From positions 1 to 9,155 of the forward strand of contig DJYX01000073.1 of NCBI GenBank assembly GCA_002450295.1: 9,155 bases of DNA. Direction: 5' to 3'. This document shows positions 1 to 6,483 of this stretch, one piece after another. Origin of the DNA: Deltaproteobacteria bacterium UBA6967. Lineage in GTDB: Bacteria; SAR324; NAC60-12. Position 1 is the stretch's first letter, and each line of letters opens with the position of its first letter. A program made the position numbers and the translations under genes. The notes beneath the pieces were generated by a model. It was not told the DNA's origin and ran no database searches. It worked only from the letters and a program-made list of their open reading frames with translations.

Positions 1-15
1 AGTGAGCAAGCTTGT

Positions 16-627
16 TCAAGCTGCCCAAGAAAATTTTTGGAAATGGCCATTCCGCAATCCAGTAGAATCATCCCAGTCTATGCCAAATGCATGAAATGCA
101 CTGTTAGTGGCTTTAGCTAAAGCAAGTCGGGAATTGGCTGGATGAGGTACGTGCTCAAGGTAAATAGGCTCACCATCTTCATTTGCCCCCGGCAGTCCCT
201 CCACTGATAGGTTTACAAGTTCTCCAGCCTCAAGCGAAAATGTAAGGCCTTCTCCTTCAATGGAGATGGCTCTTTTTTCGATGCCCGCCATTTCTCCAAC
301 CAAGGGTGCCAAAGCAGCCATTGGGCCTCCTACTGAGCCTGATGCAATCTGACTGATCGCGTCAGCTTGAGCATCGTCAGCTTTCTCATCAATGATCAAA
401 CCAACTTTGATGTTGCCATCTACCATGGGTCCTGGGGAGTGCAGTAAGACAACAAAGGATAATCCACTGAGACTCACCCCATCTTTTTCGCCGCTATCAA
501 TCCTCATCCCGAGAGCCGCTTTACAATCACCTTCAGTTGGTTTTGCTGACAAGTTTGAAGTTATACACGGACAGAGGAAAGCACAATTACAGGTTTCCAC
601 ATACTGTCCTTCAATATTCCATCCCAT
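16..627 (-). CDS. DUF1326 family cysteine-rich protein
   Basis: A 203-residue protein of the DUF1326 family. The diagnostic part is the N-terminus: after MGWNIEGQYVET comes a cysteine cluster, CNC at 13-15 and CPC at 19-21, with another Cys at 35 in the EGDC segment. Such clusters suggest metal or redox chemistry, but no activity is established for the family. No signal peptide or membrane segment is visible, so it is probably cytoplasmic. The start is ATG at 627, preceded by an AAAGGA Shine-Dalgarno about 7 bases upstream. The stop is TGA at 18-16, so the gene is complete at the window edge. It begins 20 bp after the stop of the DUF2182 membrane protein on the same strand. That pairing recurs in bacteria and suggests co-transcription and a shared role. 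Family assignment is firm; function is unknown. Confidence 0.88.
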   Translation of the reverse strand: MGWNIEGQYVETCNCAFLCPCITSNLSAKPTEGDCKAALGMRIDSGEKDGVSLSGLSFVVLLHSPGPMVDGNIKVGLIIDEKADDAQADAISQIASGSVGGPMAALAPLVGEMAGIEKRAISIEGEGLTFSLEAGELVNLSVEGLPGANEDGEPIYLEHVPHPANSRLALAKATNSAFHAFGIDWDDSTGLRNGHFQKFSWAA

Positions 628-647
628 TTTCTATCCTTTTTTGAAGA

Positions 648-1457
648 TTAAACGGAAATCATCATCCAGCCGCCCCAGATGACTAGTATGAGACCAAATC
701 CATACCCGACCCAATGCCCTGAGGGTAAGGTTTTTTCAGCTAAAACATAGAGTGCTAAGCCCCCAATCCACCACAAATTCATGATCCCACCGAAAAAGAG
801 CAGTGCCATCAGGAACCAACAGCAACCAAGGCAAAATGAGCCATGGTCAACCCCCATGATAAGCGCGCCTTTCAACCCCGGCCTCCAGCGTGTCATCAGA
901 AATGTAAGTGGCGAACGGCAATGACGCAAACATGCGTGTTTCCAAGGTGTAAACTGCCATAGTCCTGCAACAAGTAGTAGCCCACCTCCGAGTACAGGCG
1001 ACGTCGAAACCATCATCTTATTCAGGAGTTGTACTCCTTCAAGGGCCCACTGAGCAATGACCGCAATCGCACTGAACACGGCCCAAGCAAGGAGATAACC
1101 TGAAGCAAAAACTGTTGAAGGTAAATGGGCTTTATCTGTCTCTTGCTTGTCATGTCTGGCGCGAGCAAAGAGTAGAATAGTTGGACTAGCACTTGGCAGC
1201 ATCATGGCGATCATCATGATCCACCACATGAAAAACATAATTATCGCGTACGCAAATGTCCAGGAGGGCATCTCAGCGGGCATTCGCATACCACCTCCAG
1301 TAGCAAGGTCAATCCCTGTCATCATCGCAGCAGACATTCCCGTACCGGCACCTTTGATTACAAACAGCCAACTGCTGATTGTAACAGTCACCAAAAGCGC
1401 AATAATTACCCAACGGTCATATTGCAGAACCTTTTCAAGAGATCTGTGCATTGGCAT
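648..1457 (-). CDS. DUF2182 predicted metal-binding integral membrane protein
   Basis: A polytopic inner-membrane protein of the DUF2182 family (annotated elsewhere as predicted metal-binding membrane protein). Numbering here is from the ATG at 1457 (269 aa). Hydrophobic segments lie at about 17-36, 69-96, 115-138, 153-169, 206-238 and 249-269. Family hallmarks are the MWW-MM-AMMLPSASP stretch (about 77-92), the TPWKHACLRHCRSP motif (170-183, two Cys and two His), and the DHGSFCLGCCW motif (204-214, one His and three Cys). These Cys/His residues are plausible metal ligands. The frame stays open upstream to a TTG at 1544, but family members usually begin just before the LEKVLQYDRW-type segment. 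I therefore prefer ATG 1457, or the second ATG at 1451; neither has a strong ribosome binding site. A TTGACA hexamer on the minus strand at 1565-1560 could be a -35 box, but no good -10 follows. DUF1326 follows 20 bp downstream. Confidence 0.85.
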   Translation of the reverse strand: MPMHRSLEKVLQYDRWVIIALLVTVTISSWLFVIKGAGTGMSAAMMTGIDLATGGGMRMPAEMPSWTFAYAIIMFFMWWIMMIAMMLPSASPTILLFARARHDKQETDKAHLPSTVFASGYLLAWAVFSAIAVIAQWALEGVQLLNKMMVSTSPVLGGGLLLVAGLWQFTPWKHACLRHCRSPLTFLMTRWRPGLKGALIMGVDHGSFCLGCCWFLMALLFFGGIMNLWWIGGLALYVLAEKTLPSGHWVGYGFGLILVIWGGWMMISV

Positions 1458-1624
1458 GGATGTTTTCGACTCTCTGCTTCCTATTTTCTGGGGAAAAACC
1501 AAAGTGGTTTGAGTAACTATTCTCCTGAAAATGAAACAAATCAATTAAATGGTAAATTTTGTCAAGTGTTTCGTTCATTCAGTAGGTTTGTACAAAAGTT
1601 GGCTGATCAGCGATTTCGCGGTTG

Positions 1625-1867
1625 CTAGCTACAATACTTCTGGCTACTGAAGAATTTCACTGAGTAAGTCACTTGATGATCTCCAATCAGAGTGTTCATC
1701 GCATCATCCACCAACTTGTCTATGTCAACTCCCATCAACGTCTGCAGGAAAGAGGGCAATTGCTGTTTTTCTGTGAGAGTCAAGTAGAGTGGGTGCATTA
1801 GCGAAGACTGCTTTGGATTTTTATGTTGCTTTGAGATTAGTTCATCTGAGTAGATTTTTGATTCTAA
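1625..1867 (-). pseudogene. C-terminal remnant of a di-haem cytochrome c peroxidase (MauG/CCP family)
   Basis: Between the LysR gene and the DUF2182 gene, one minus-strand frame is open from 1867 to a TAG at 1627-1625, about 80 codons. From about 1846 the translation reads like the tail of a di-haem cytochrome c peroxidase. It has QSSLMHPLYLTLTEKQQL, then PSFLQTLMGVDIDKLVDDA, then LIGD. Family members typically end with a pattern like QSPLIxPLxLTxxEKxDLVAFLxSLTG, then xDxLVxDA, then xIGD. No CXXCH haem motif and no signal peptide are present, so all catalytic parts are missing. An in-frame ATG exists at 1798 but has no clear ribosome binding site and falls in mid-domain. The open frame begins within the last codons of the LysR gene on the same strand, so the rest of the gene was probably lost by a deletion or rearrangement ending there. 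Family match is by eye; whether anything is expressed is unknown. Confidence 0.6.
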
Positions 1868-2757
1868 CTATTAGGTATCATAGAGAGTAGCCAATCTCGG
1901 AAAACCTTGACAACCTCACGCTCCAGCGCGGCTTCAGGGTATACAAGGTGATAGGCTTCTTCACTGGTGATCGTGGTCTCAAACAGTTGTACGAGCCTGC
2001 CGGCTTCCAAGTGCTTTCGAACCATTTCCAGCCCGCACAAAGCAACTCCTTGCCCGTCAATCGCAGAGTTCATGACAACGTTGAAGTCATCAATCACCGG
2101 TCCTCTTCGACAGGGTAGGTAGGGTTTCCCTGCTCTTTTCAGCCAGTTTTTCCACTCGTCATAACTATAGCCATGGAGAAGAGGATAATTCTTCAAGTCT
2201 TCCGGACTATGAATTGGTTGTTCGGCGCGCAGTAAATCAGGACTACACACTGGTGTATAGCTGAGTGGTAACAGTCGTTCAACGACTACATCTTCCCAGT
2301 GGCCATCCCCCCAAACCACCGCAACATCAAGCTTCTCTCGGACAAAGTCAGGTAGCGTATCGATCAGAGTGATCTTTAGTTGCAGACTGACTTCCGGGTG
2401 CAGGCGATAAAATCCTCCAATCCGTTGGGCCAGCCAATTGGCACCAAACATCGGTCCCACCCTCACTACCAGGGTCTCTGCCGTAGCTTCTTCCTGCAGT
2501 TGATCCAAGGCGGCTTTGATCCCCTGCAAGCCAGATAAGACTTGGGGTAGCAACACTTGTCCTTCAGGCGTAAGGCTGATTGGACGTTCTTTGCGAATGA
2601 ACAGACGATAGCCCAGAAATTCTTCCAAGGTGCGAATCTGATGGCTCACTGCCGCTTGAGTGATGTGTAGTTCAGAGGCAGCTCCGGTGAAACTTTGATG
2701 ACGGGCTACGATCTCAAAAGTTCGTAATAGCTCTAAGGAAGGAAGGTCATCCCACAT
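1864..2757 (-). CDS. LysR-type transcriptional regulator, GcvA-like
   Basis: A 297-residue LysR-family DNA-binding regulator of normal length. The N-terminal winged helix-turn-helix occupies about 5-64, with the recognition region SFTGAASELHITQAAVSHQI at 22-41 and the wing segment RLFIRKERPISLTPEG at 51-66. The effector-binding (LysR substrate) domain follows from about 93 to 293. The LPSLELLRTFE opening and the ITQAAVSHQI helix are typical of the GcvA-like subgroup; the ligand cannot be predicted. The start is ATG at 2757, with no convincing Shine-Dalgarno. The gene is divergent from the EamA permease across a 119-bp intergenic region carrying a T-N11-A dyad next to this start. That suggests autoregulation and control of the permease. 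The 3' end abuts the truncated cytochrome peroxidase fragment. Confidence 0.93.
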   Translation of the reverse strand: MWDDLPSLELLRTFEIVARHQSFTGAASELHITQAAVSHQIRTLEEFLGYRLFIRKERPISLTPEGQVLLPQVLSGLQGIKAALDQLQEEATAETLVVRVGPMFGANWLAQRIGGFYRLHPEVSLQLKITLIDTLPDFVREKLDVAVVWGDGHWEDVVVERLLPLSYTPVCSPDLLRAEQPIHSPEDLKNYPLLHGYSYDEWKNWLKRAGKPYLPCRRGPVIDDFNVVMNSAIDGQGVALCGLEMVRKHLEAGRLVQLFETTITSEEAYHLVYPEAALEREVVKVFRDWLLSMIPNS

Positions 2758-2759
2758 AC

Positions 2760-2776
2760 CATAAATTTTATTTATG
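2760..2776. promoter_or_regulatory. Candidate LysR-box operator (perfect dyad with T-N11-A)
   Basis: CATAAATTTTATTTATG is a perfect inverted repeat with 7-bp arms and a 3-bp centre. It contains TAAATTTTATTTA at 2762-2774, which fits the T-N11-A core with dyad symmetry that LysR-type regulators classically bind. It lies 2 bp upstream of the regulator's ATG, within the regulator/permease divergent intergenic region. In that place a bound regulator could repress its own gene and act on the divergent promoter. AT-rich dyads also arise by chance, and no strong promoter elements could be fixed on either strand here. Binding is therefore inferred. Confidence 0.45.
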
Positions 2777-2876
2777 AAGTTGATGAAAACTAATCATTTC
2801 TATTCCTGCTCAATTTCCAGTGTAGTTCAAAGTTTATTTTCAATTCTTCTGCAAACAACTTTGGGCAAGGAAAGTC

Positions 2877-3803
2877 TTGAGCGTGCAATCCGTTAGCGTC
2901 TTCGAAAAATCATTAACAGATTCCCGAGCAAACGTTTTTATGCTCCTTGCGGTCTTTTTCTGGTCACTCAATCCAGTGGCCATGAAAATTGCGTTGGAGC
3001 ACGCCTCTCCCAACCTGATCGCAACAGCTCGGGTGATCTCAGCAGCGTTGCTGATTTGGGGGCTTATGTTGGTATGGAAAATCAAGTTTAGCTGGCGCGA
3101 GCTTGGCTTTGAACCTTTTCTAATGGGCCTGATTGAACCAGGTATCAACTCCATTTTGTTTTTGTTGGCGATGACGATGGTTCCGTTGCCGAATGTGATT
3201 CTTTTCAGTTGCCTACTCCCCTTTATTCAGTCGCTGCTGGGTCGCTTCTTTCTGAAGGAGCCCTTTCAGGCCTCTGTATGGATTGGTGGTACGTTAGCCA
3301 TCGCAGGCATGTTGATCTTCCTTCAGGGACAGGAACTGGACTGGAACATGGGGTTGGGGAACGCTCTGCTGCTACTCTGCTACCTTCTGGCAGGAGTGAA
3401 TCAGTTATTGACCAGAAGGGTAATGAAAGCTGAGCGTGCCCTGTTACCAACCACTGCTTGTCAGATGACCATGGCTTCTTTAGTGACTTTAGGAGTTTTG
3501 TGGTTTGATCAAGAAATATTTCTGTTTCCTACCATGAGCTCAACTTATGATTGGGTCTTGGTTGTTTACCTGATGAGTTCTATCGCACTGCCGTTTCTTC
3601 TCTACAATCGGGCTCTACGTCAACTCCCGATGGGTGTGGCCAGCTTGATGATCATACTCACCATTCCACTGGGCTGTATTCTGTCATGGTTGCTGCTGAA
3701 CGAACCGCTCACCCCTCCCCTGCTGTTGGGTGGTTCTCTGGTTATTCTTGGAGTACTGGTTCCTCAGATTAGAGGGTTCCGTTCAAGAAGTCTTGCTGTA
3801 TAA
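2877..3803 (+). CDS. EamA/DMT-family inner-membrane transporter (10-TM permease)
   Basis: A 308-residue drug/metabolite-transporter superfamily permease with about ten hydrophobic helices in two EamA repeats, roughly 18-150 and 157-297. Each repeat ends in the family's short motif: FLKEPFQASVWIGG at 125-138 and LLNEPLTPPLLLGGSLVI at 273-290. EamA proteins mostly export amino acids, metabolites or drugs by proton exchange; this substrate cannot be read from sequence. The start is probably TTG at 2877, preceded by AAGGAAAG at proper spacing. A GTG at 2883 is an alternative. The first ATG, at 2940, would cut into the first helix and is unlikely. It is divergent from the LysR regulator, a common arrangement for a regulator and its target exporter. 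The TAA stop is embedded in a TATAAT that may serve the next gene. Confidence 0.9.
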   Translation: MSVQSVSVFEKSLTDSRANVFMLLAVFFWSLNPVAMKIALEHASPNLIATARVISAALLIWGLMLVWKIKFSWRELGFEPFLMGLIEPGINSILFLLAMTMVPLPNVILFSCLLPFIQSLLGRFFLKEPFQASVWIGGTLAIAGMLIFLQGQELDWNMGLGNALLLLCYLLAGVNQLLTRRVMKAERALLPTTACQMTMASLVTLGVLWFDQEIFLFPTMSSTYDWVLVVYLMSSIALPFLLYNRALRQLPMGVASLMIILTIPLGCILSWLLLNEPLTPPLLLGGSLVILGVLVPQIRGFRSRSLAV

Positions 3804-3804
3804 T
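3776..3804 (+). promoter_or_regulatory. Possible promoter for the HcxB-like dehydrogenase gene
   Basis: A perfect TATAAT at 3799-3804 overlaps the permease stop codon. Seventeen bases upstream, GTTCCG at 3776-3781 is only a weak -35 match. Transcription from here would start near 3811 and give a leader of about 95 nt containing the AAAGGA ribosome binding site at 3892-3897. A second -10-like TACAAT at 3882-3887 is less likely because its start point would remove that ribosome binding site. Support is the -10 hexamer alone, so this is tentative. Confidence 0.25.
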
Positions 3805-3905
3805 CCGCGGTTCATACTTGGTCGAAGCATTCTTGTTCCAAGATCGTATTTCCGCGAGTCCTGAATCTTTAGGACATTGATTACAATACAGAAAGGAATT
3901 CAGCC

Positions 3906-4994
3906 ATGCTGGTTCAGCAAACGATTTTGGAAGACTGGCTATCCCAACTCTTCGCCGTGGCTGGGTGTCCTGGAGAAGAAGCTCGCCTGATCGCAATTCA
4001 TCTAGTGGACGCTGATGCCTCTGGGCACCCAAGCCATGGAATTGTACGAGTACCCCGGTACATGGACTATATCAAGCAGCAGAAAGTGCGACCAGTCTGC
4101 GCTTATACAACGTTGATGTCTTCTGGTTCTTTACGCCTCTTCGATGGGCAATACAGCTTTGGTCAGGTGCTCGGACATCACGTGGTTCGCGAAGCCTGTG
4201 AGATCGTTCAGTCAGAGGGGCTTGCGCTGATTGGGTTGCGCCACGCAGGTCATTTGGGCCGTATTGGTGGTTGGGCCGAACTGCTGGCAGATCAAGGGCT
4301 GATTTCCCTGCACTTCGTCAATGTTGCAGGCTCACGAATCGTTGCTCCATTCGGAGGACGTGAGGCTCAATTATCAACTGCCCCGATTGCGATCGGTGTT
4401 CCGCGATTTCTGGATTCCGGAGAGTCAGATCATTTCATTCTTGATTTCGCGACAAGTCGTGTTGCCGAGGGCAAGATCCTAGTCAGCCTAAAGACAGGAA
4501 CACCTCTCCCACCTGATGCAATGGTTGATGAAACGGGAGCTGACTCCGACCATCCAGTAACGATCTACGGTGAAACTGCGACTTCTGGGGTGCCCAACCC
4601 AAGGGGAGGGACAGGAGCCATTCAGACATTTGGAGAACACAAAGGATCAGGGCTTGGTCTTGCCTGTGAGTTGTTGGCAGGAGCGCTGACTGGTTCCGGC
4701 ACCAATGCGTATGAGAGGCCTTTCTGTAACGGAATGCTCTCGATTGTTTTTGATCCTGCAAAGTTTGACCAAGGCAACGGAATGCGACAAGAGGTTGAAG
4801 ATTTTGTCACCGCAATCAGAAATTCAGCACCACGCCATCAGGATCAGCCTGTGCTCATGCCCGGTGACCCAGAGCGTACAAGGCGCAGAGCTGCTAAGAT
4901 GAATGGCATTGAACTCGGACAGTCGATTTGTGATCAGTTGATCGAGATTTCAACGGAACTTAGTGTTACCATTCCCAATCCTCTGGGTAGCTGA
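3906..4994 (+). CDS. Malate/L-lactate dehydrogenase (Ldh/MDH2) superfamily oxidoreductase, HcxB (YbiC)-like
   Basis: A 362-residue NAD(P)H-dependent 2-oxoacid/2-hydroxyacid oxidoreductase of the LDH2/MDH2 superfamily, which is unrelated to Rossmann-type lactate dehydrogenases. Recognisable blocks are GHPSHGI at 40-46, SFGQV at 84-88, RHAGHLGRIGGWAE at 112-125, SLHFVNVAG and VAPFGGRE at 134-153, LDFATSRVAEGK at 179-190, and TFGEHKGSGLGLACELLAGALTG at 241-263. From memory, these blocks and the length are closest to E. coli hydroxycarboxylate dehydrogenase B (HcxB/YbiC, about 361 aa). Other members reduce Δ1-piperideine-2-carboxylate, ureidoglycolate or 2,3-diketogulonate, so the substrate is open. 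The start is ATG at 3906 with AAAGGA about 8 bases upstream. It is cytoplasmic, with no signal or membrane segment. The gene lies 102 bp downstream of the permease in the same direction and may share its regulation. It converges on the ene-reductase with 52 bp between stops. Confidence 0.9.
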   Translation: MLVQQTILEDWLSQLFAVAGCPGEEARLIAIHLVDADASGHPSHGIVRVPRYMDYIKQQKVRPVCAYTTLMSSGSLRLFDGQYSFGQVLGHHVVREACEIVQSEGLALIGLRHAGHLGRIGGWAELLADQGLISLHFVNVAGSRIVAPFGGREAQLSTAPIAIGVPRFLDSGESDHFILDFATSRVAEGKILVSLKTGTPLPPDAMVDETGADSDHPVTIYGETATSGVPNPRGGTGAIQTFGEHKGSGLGLACELLAGALTGSGTNAYERPFCNGMLSIVFDPAKFDQGNGMRQEVEDFVTAIRNSAPRHQDQPVLMPGDPERTRRRAAKMNGIELGQSICDQLIEISTELSVTIPNPLGS

Positions 4995-5046
4995 GTTTAA
5001 ATTTTTGCTTTCCGCTTCTCTCTCTACTCCTCCAAAAATGCTGGAA

Positions 5047-6168
5047 TCAGGCGTTATCCCGTGAGTAGCGCCTGCGTTCTAACCACCAACCATATTGAAC
5101 GGGCCAAGTACTAAAATCTTGTTCACTGACTAATGACTGATAGGCATGATGTGGCCAGAAGGGATTACGCAAGGCTTCGCGTGCAAGAGCAACCAGATCG
5201 GCCTTCCCTTCGGCAAGGATTTTCTCAGCTTGCTGCGGATCGATGATGAGCCCAACTGCCATTGTTGCGAGTTCTGCTTCTCTACGAATTCGCTCTGAAA
5301 AAGGGACTTGATGCCCCAAGGCCGGTGCTTGGCCAACAGTTGCTGGACCAGCAATTCCCCTGGAAGAACAATCGATTACGTCCACACCTCGCTCCCTGAG
5401 TTCTTTGGCCAGGCTCACAGAGTCTTCCAACTCCCAACCACCCTCCATCCCATCAATTGCAGAAACTCGGAAGAACAACGGAAGTTCTTCGGGCCAAGCA
5501 TTACGAACAGCCTCTGTCACTTCCAAAGGTAGGCGCATCCTGTTCGCCAGTGAACCACCATACTGATCTGTACGTTTATTGGAAATGGGGGAGAGAAAAC
5601 TATGCAGAAGATAGCCATGAGCTCCGTGTACCTCAGCGATTGTGAACCCAATAGAGCACGCGCGCTGCACCGCTTCCGCAAAGGCCTTGGGTAACTCTCT
5701 TATCTGCACTTGGTCTAGCTCATGTGGAATCAACCAGTTCGGACCAACTGGCTCAGTGCTGGGTCCGACAATCTCCCAAGGTAGATCCCCACGCTCAATA
5801 TCCGCTGGTTCTAAAGGGCCGTTACCATACCAGGGCCGCTGCGTACTTGCTTTGCGACCAGCATGAGCCAATTGAATTGCAGGTTGGGCGCCTTGTTGTT
5901 TGAGGAAGGCAACGATAGGTCTCAGAGCTGCTGCGTGTTCATCAGACCACAAGCCTAGATCACCATGAGTAATGCGTCCTTCAGGTAAAACTGCGGTTGC
6001 TTCAGTGAAGATAATCCCAGCTCCTCCTAGCGCAAAGGTCGAGAGATGAGCAAAATGCCAATCATTGGCAAGGCCTTCCTTTGCAGAGTACTGGCACATG
6101 GGAGAAATCACGATCCGATTGAGTGTCGTGACACTTTTTAGGGTCAAGGGTTCGAACAAACGAGCCAT
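5047..6168 (-). CDS. NADH:flavin oxidoreductase, old yellow enzyme family (XenA/YqjM-like ene-reductase)
   Basis: A 373-residue FMN-dependent TIM-barrel oxidoreductase. Its motifs put it in the thermophilic-like/YqjM-XenA class. The N-terminus RLFEPLTLKSVTTLNRI is followed by SPMCQYS with Cys25 and Tyr27, which match the flavin-tuning Cys25 and substrate-site Tyr27 of XenA. AIQLAHAGRKAS lies at 97-108. The EVHGAHGYLLHSFLSP block carries His181 and His184, the substrate carbonyl-binding pair, and Tyr186. SNKRTDQYGGSLANR follows at 196-210. The C-terminal WWLERRR (361-367) resembles the tail that XenA/YqjM dimers contribute to the partner's active site. Such enzymes reduce activated C=C bonds and sometimes nitro compounds; the physiological substrate is usually unknown. 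The start is ATG at 6168 with GGAAG 4 bases upstream. It starts 38 bp after the small unknown gene on the same strand, so read-through from the mutM-rsmH unit is possible. Confidence 0.93.
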   Translation of the reverse strand: MARLFEPLTLKSVTTLNRIVISPMCQYSAKEGLANDWHFAHLSTFALGGAGIIFTEATAVLPEGRITHGDLGLWSDEHAAALRPIVAFLKQQGAQPAIQLAHAGRKASTQRPWYGNGPLEPADIERGDLPWEIVGPSTEPVGPNWLIPHELDQVQIRELPKAFAEAVQRACSIGFTIAEVHGAHGYLLHSFLSPISNKRTDQYGGSLANRMRLPLEVTEAVRNAWPEELPLFFRVSAIDGMEGGWELEDSVSLAKELRERGVDVIDCSSRGIAGPATVGQAPALGHQVPFSERIRREAELATMAVGLIIDPQQAEKILAEGKADLVALAREALRNPFWPHHAYQSLVSEQDFSTWPVQYGWWLERRRYSRDNA

Positions 6169-6206
6169 GGTTCTTCCAGAATGAAAAAGATATTTGGATA
6201 CAATGC

Positions 6207-6482
6207 TTATGAGGTGGTAGGAGGCTTTGGAGGAGTCTGCTTGTTGGCGATGTAATCGGCAATGTAGGCACGTAATCGTCGGAGGGCTTTATGCAACTGC
6301 CATTTTTCACGCAGAGTAGGTTCATAATAATTGGGCTGTTCCACGTGGTAGCCAAAGAAGCCGTTGCCAATCCAGATCTTCATGCCGTTGCGATGCATCG
6401 CACGAAACTGATCCAGTCGCCAGTGGTGTGGGTTCCGGTTCATGTCATTGATGATCACATCCAGGCGTTCCTTCTTGGCCAT
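6207..6482 (-). CDS. Small hypothetical protein translationally coupled to rsmH
   Basis: A 91-residue protein I do not recognise. The frame stays open upstream to 6647, but that part only shadows rsmH. The likely start is ATG at 6482, one base after the rsmH TGA (TGAAATG), with GAGGA about 5 bases upstream inside the rsmH end. The protein is soluble-looking and basic, with no membrane segment. That rules out FtsL, which usually follows rsmH and has one transmembrane helix. Visible parts are an N-terminal segment with NPHHWRLDQFRAMHRNGM at 17-34, an aromatic patch KIWIGNGFFGYHVEQPNYY at 35-53, a probable basic helix LREKWQLHKALRRLRAYIADYI at 57-78, and a Pro/Thr-rich tail. The HWRLD..RAMHRNGMKIWIGNG run looks like a compact folded domain rather than random sequence. 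No function is assigned. Confidence 0.75.
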   Translation of the reverse strand: MAKKERLDVIINDMNRNPHHWRLDQFRAMHRNGMKIWIGNGFFGYHVEQPNYYEPTLREKWQLHKALRRLRAYIADYIANKQTPPKPPTTS

Positions 6483-6483
6483 T

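Noticed and set aside
1458..1544. N-terminal extension of the DUF2182 protein from the TTG at 1544
   Set aside because: The added 29 residues look unlike the family N-terminus and have no suitable ribosome binding site before the TTG; ATG at 1457 or 1451 fits homologues better.
1537..1565. Perfect TTGACA (minus strand, 1565-1560) upstream of the DUF2182 gene as a sigma-70 promoter
   Set aside because: At 17 or 18 bases spacing the -10 would be GATTTG or ATTTGT, both poor matches. It is mentioned under the gene but not called as a promoter.
3817..3842. CTTGG...CCAAG inverted repeat after the permease gene as a terminator
   Set aside because: The stem is only 5 bp with a 16-base loop and no T-run follows.
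4483..4810. Minus-strand frames inside the HcxB-like gene
   Set aside because: They are antisense shadows of a well-conserved coding region with no ribosome binding site or recognisable domain.
5001..5039. ATTTTTG / CAAAAAT inverted repeat around a pyrimidine tract between the convergent dehydrogenase and ene-reductase genes
   Set aside because: The arms are AT-only apart from one pair, the loop is 25 bases, and there is no GC-rich stem followed by a U-run. It is not credible as an intrinsic terminator.
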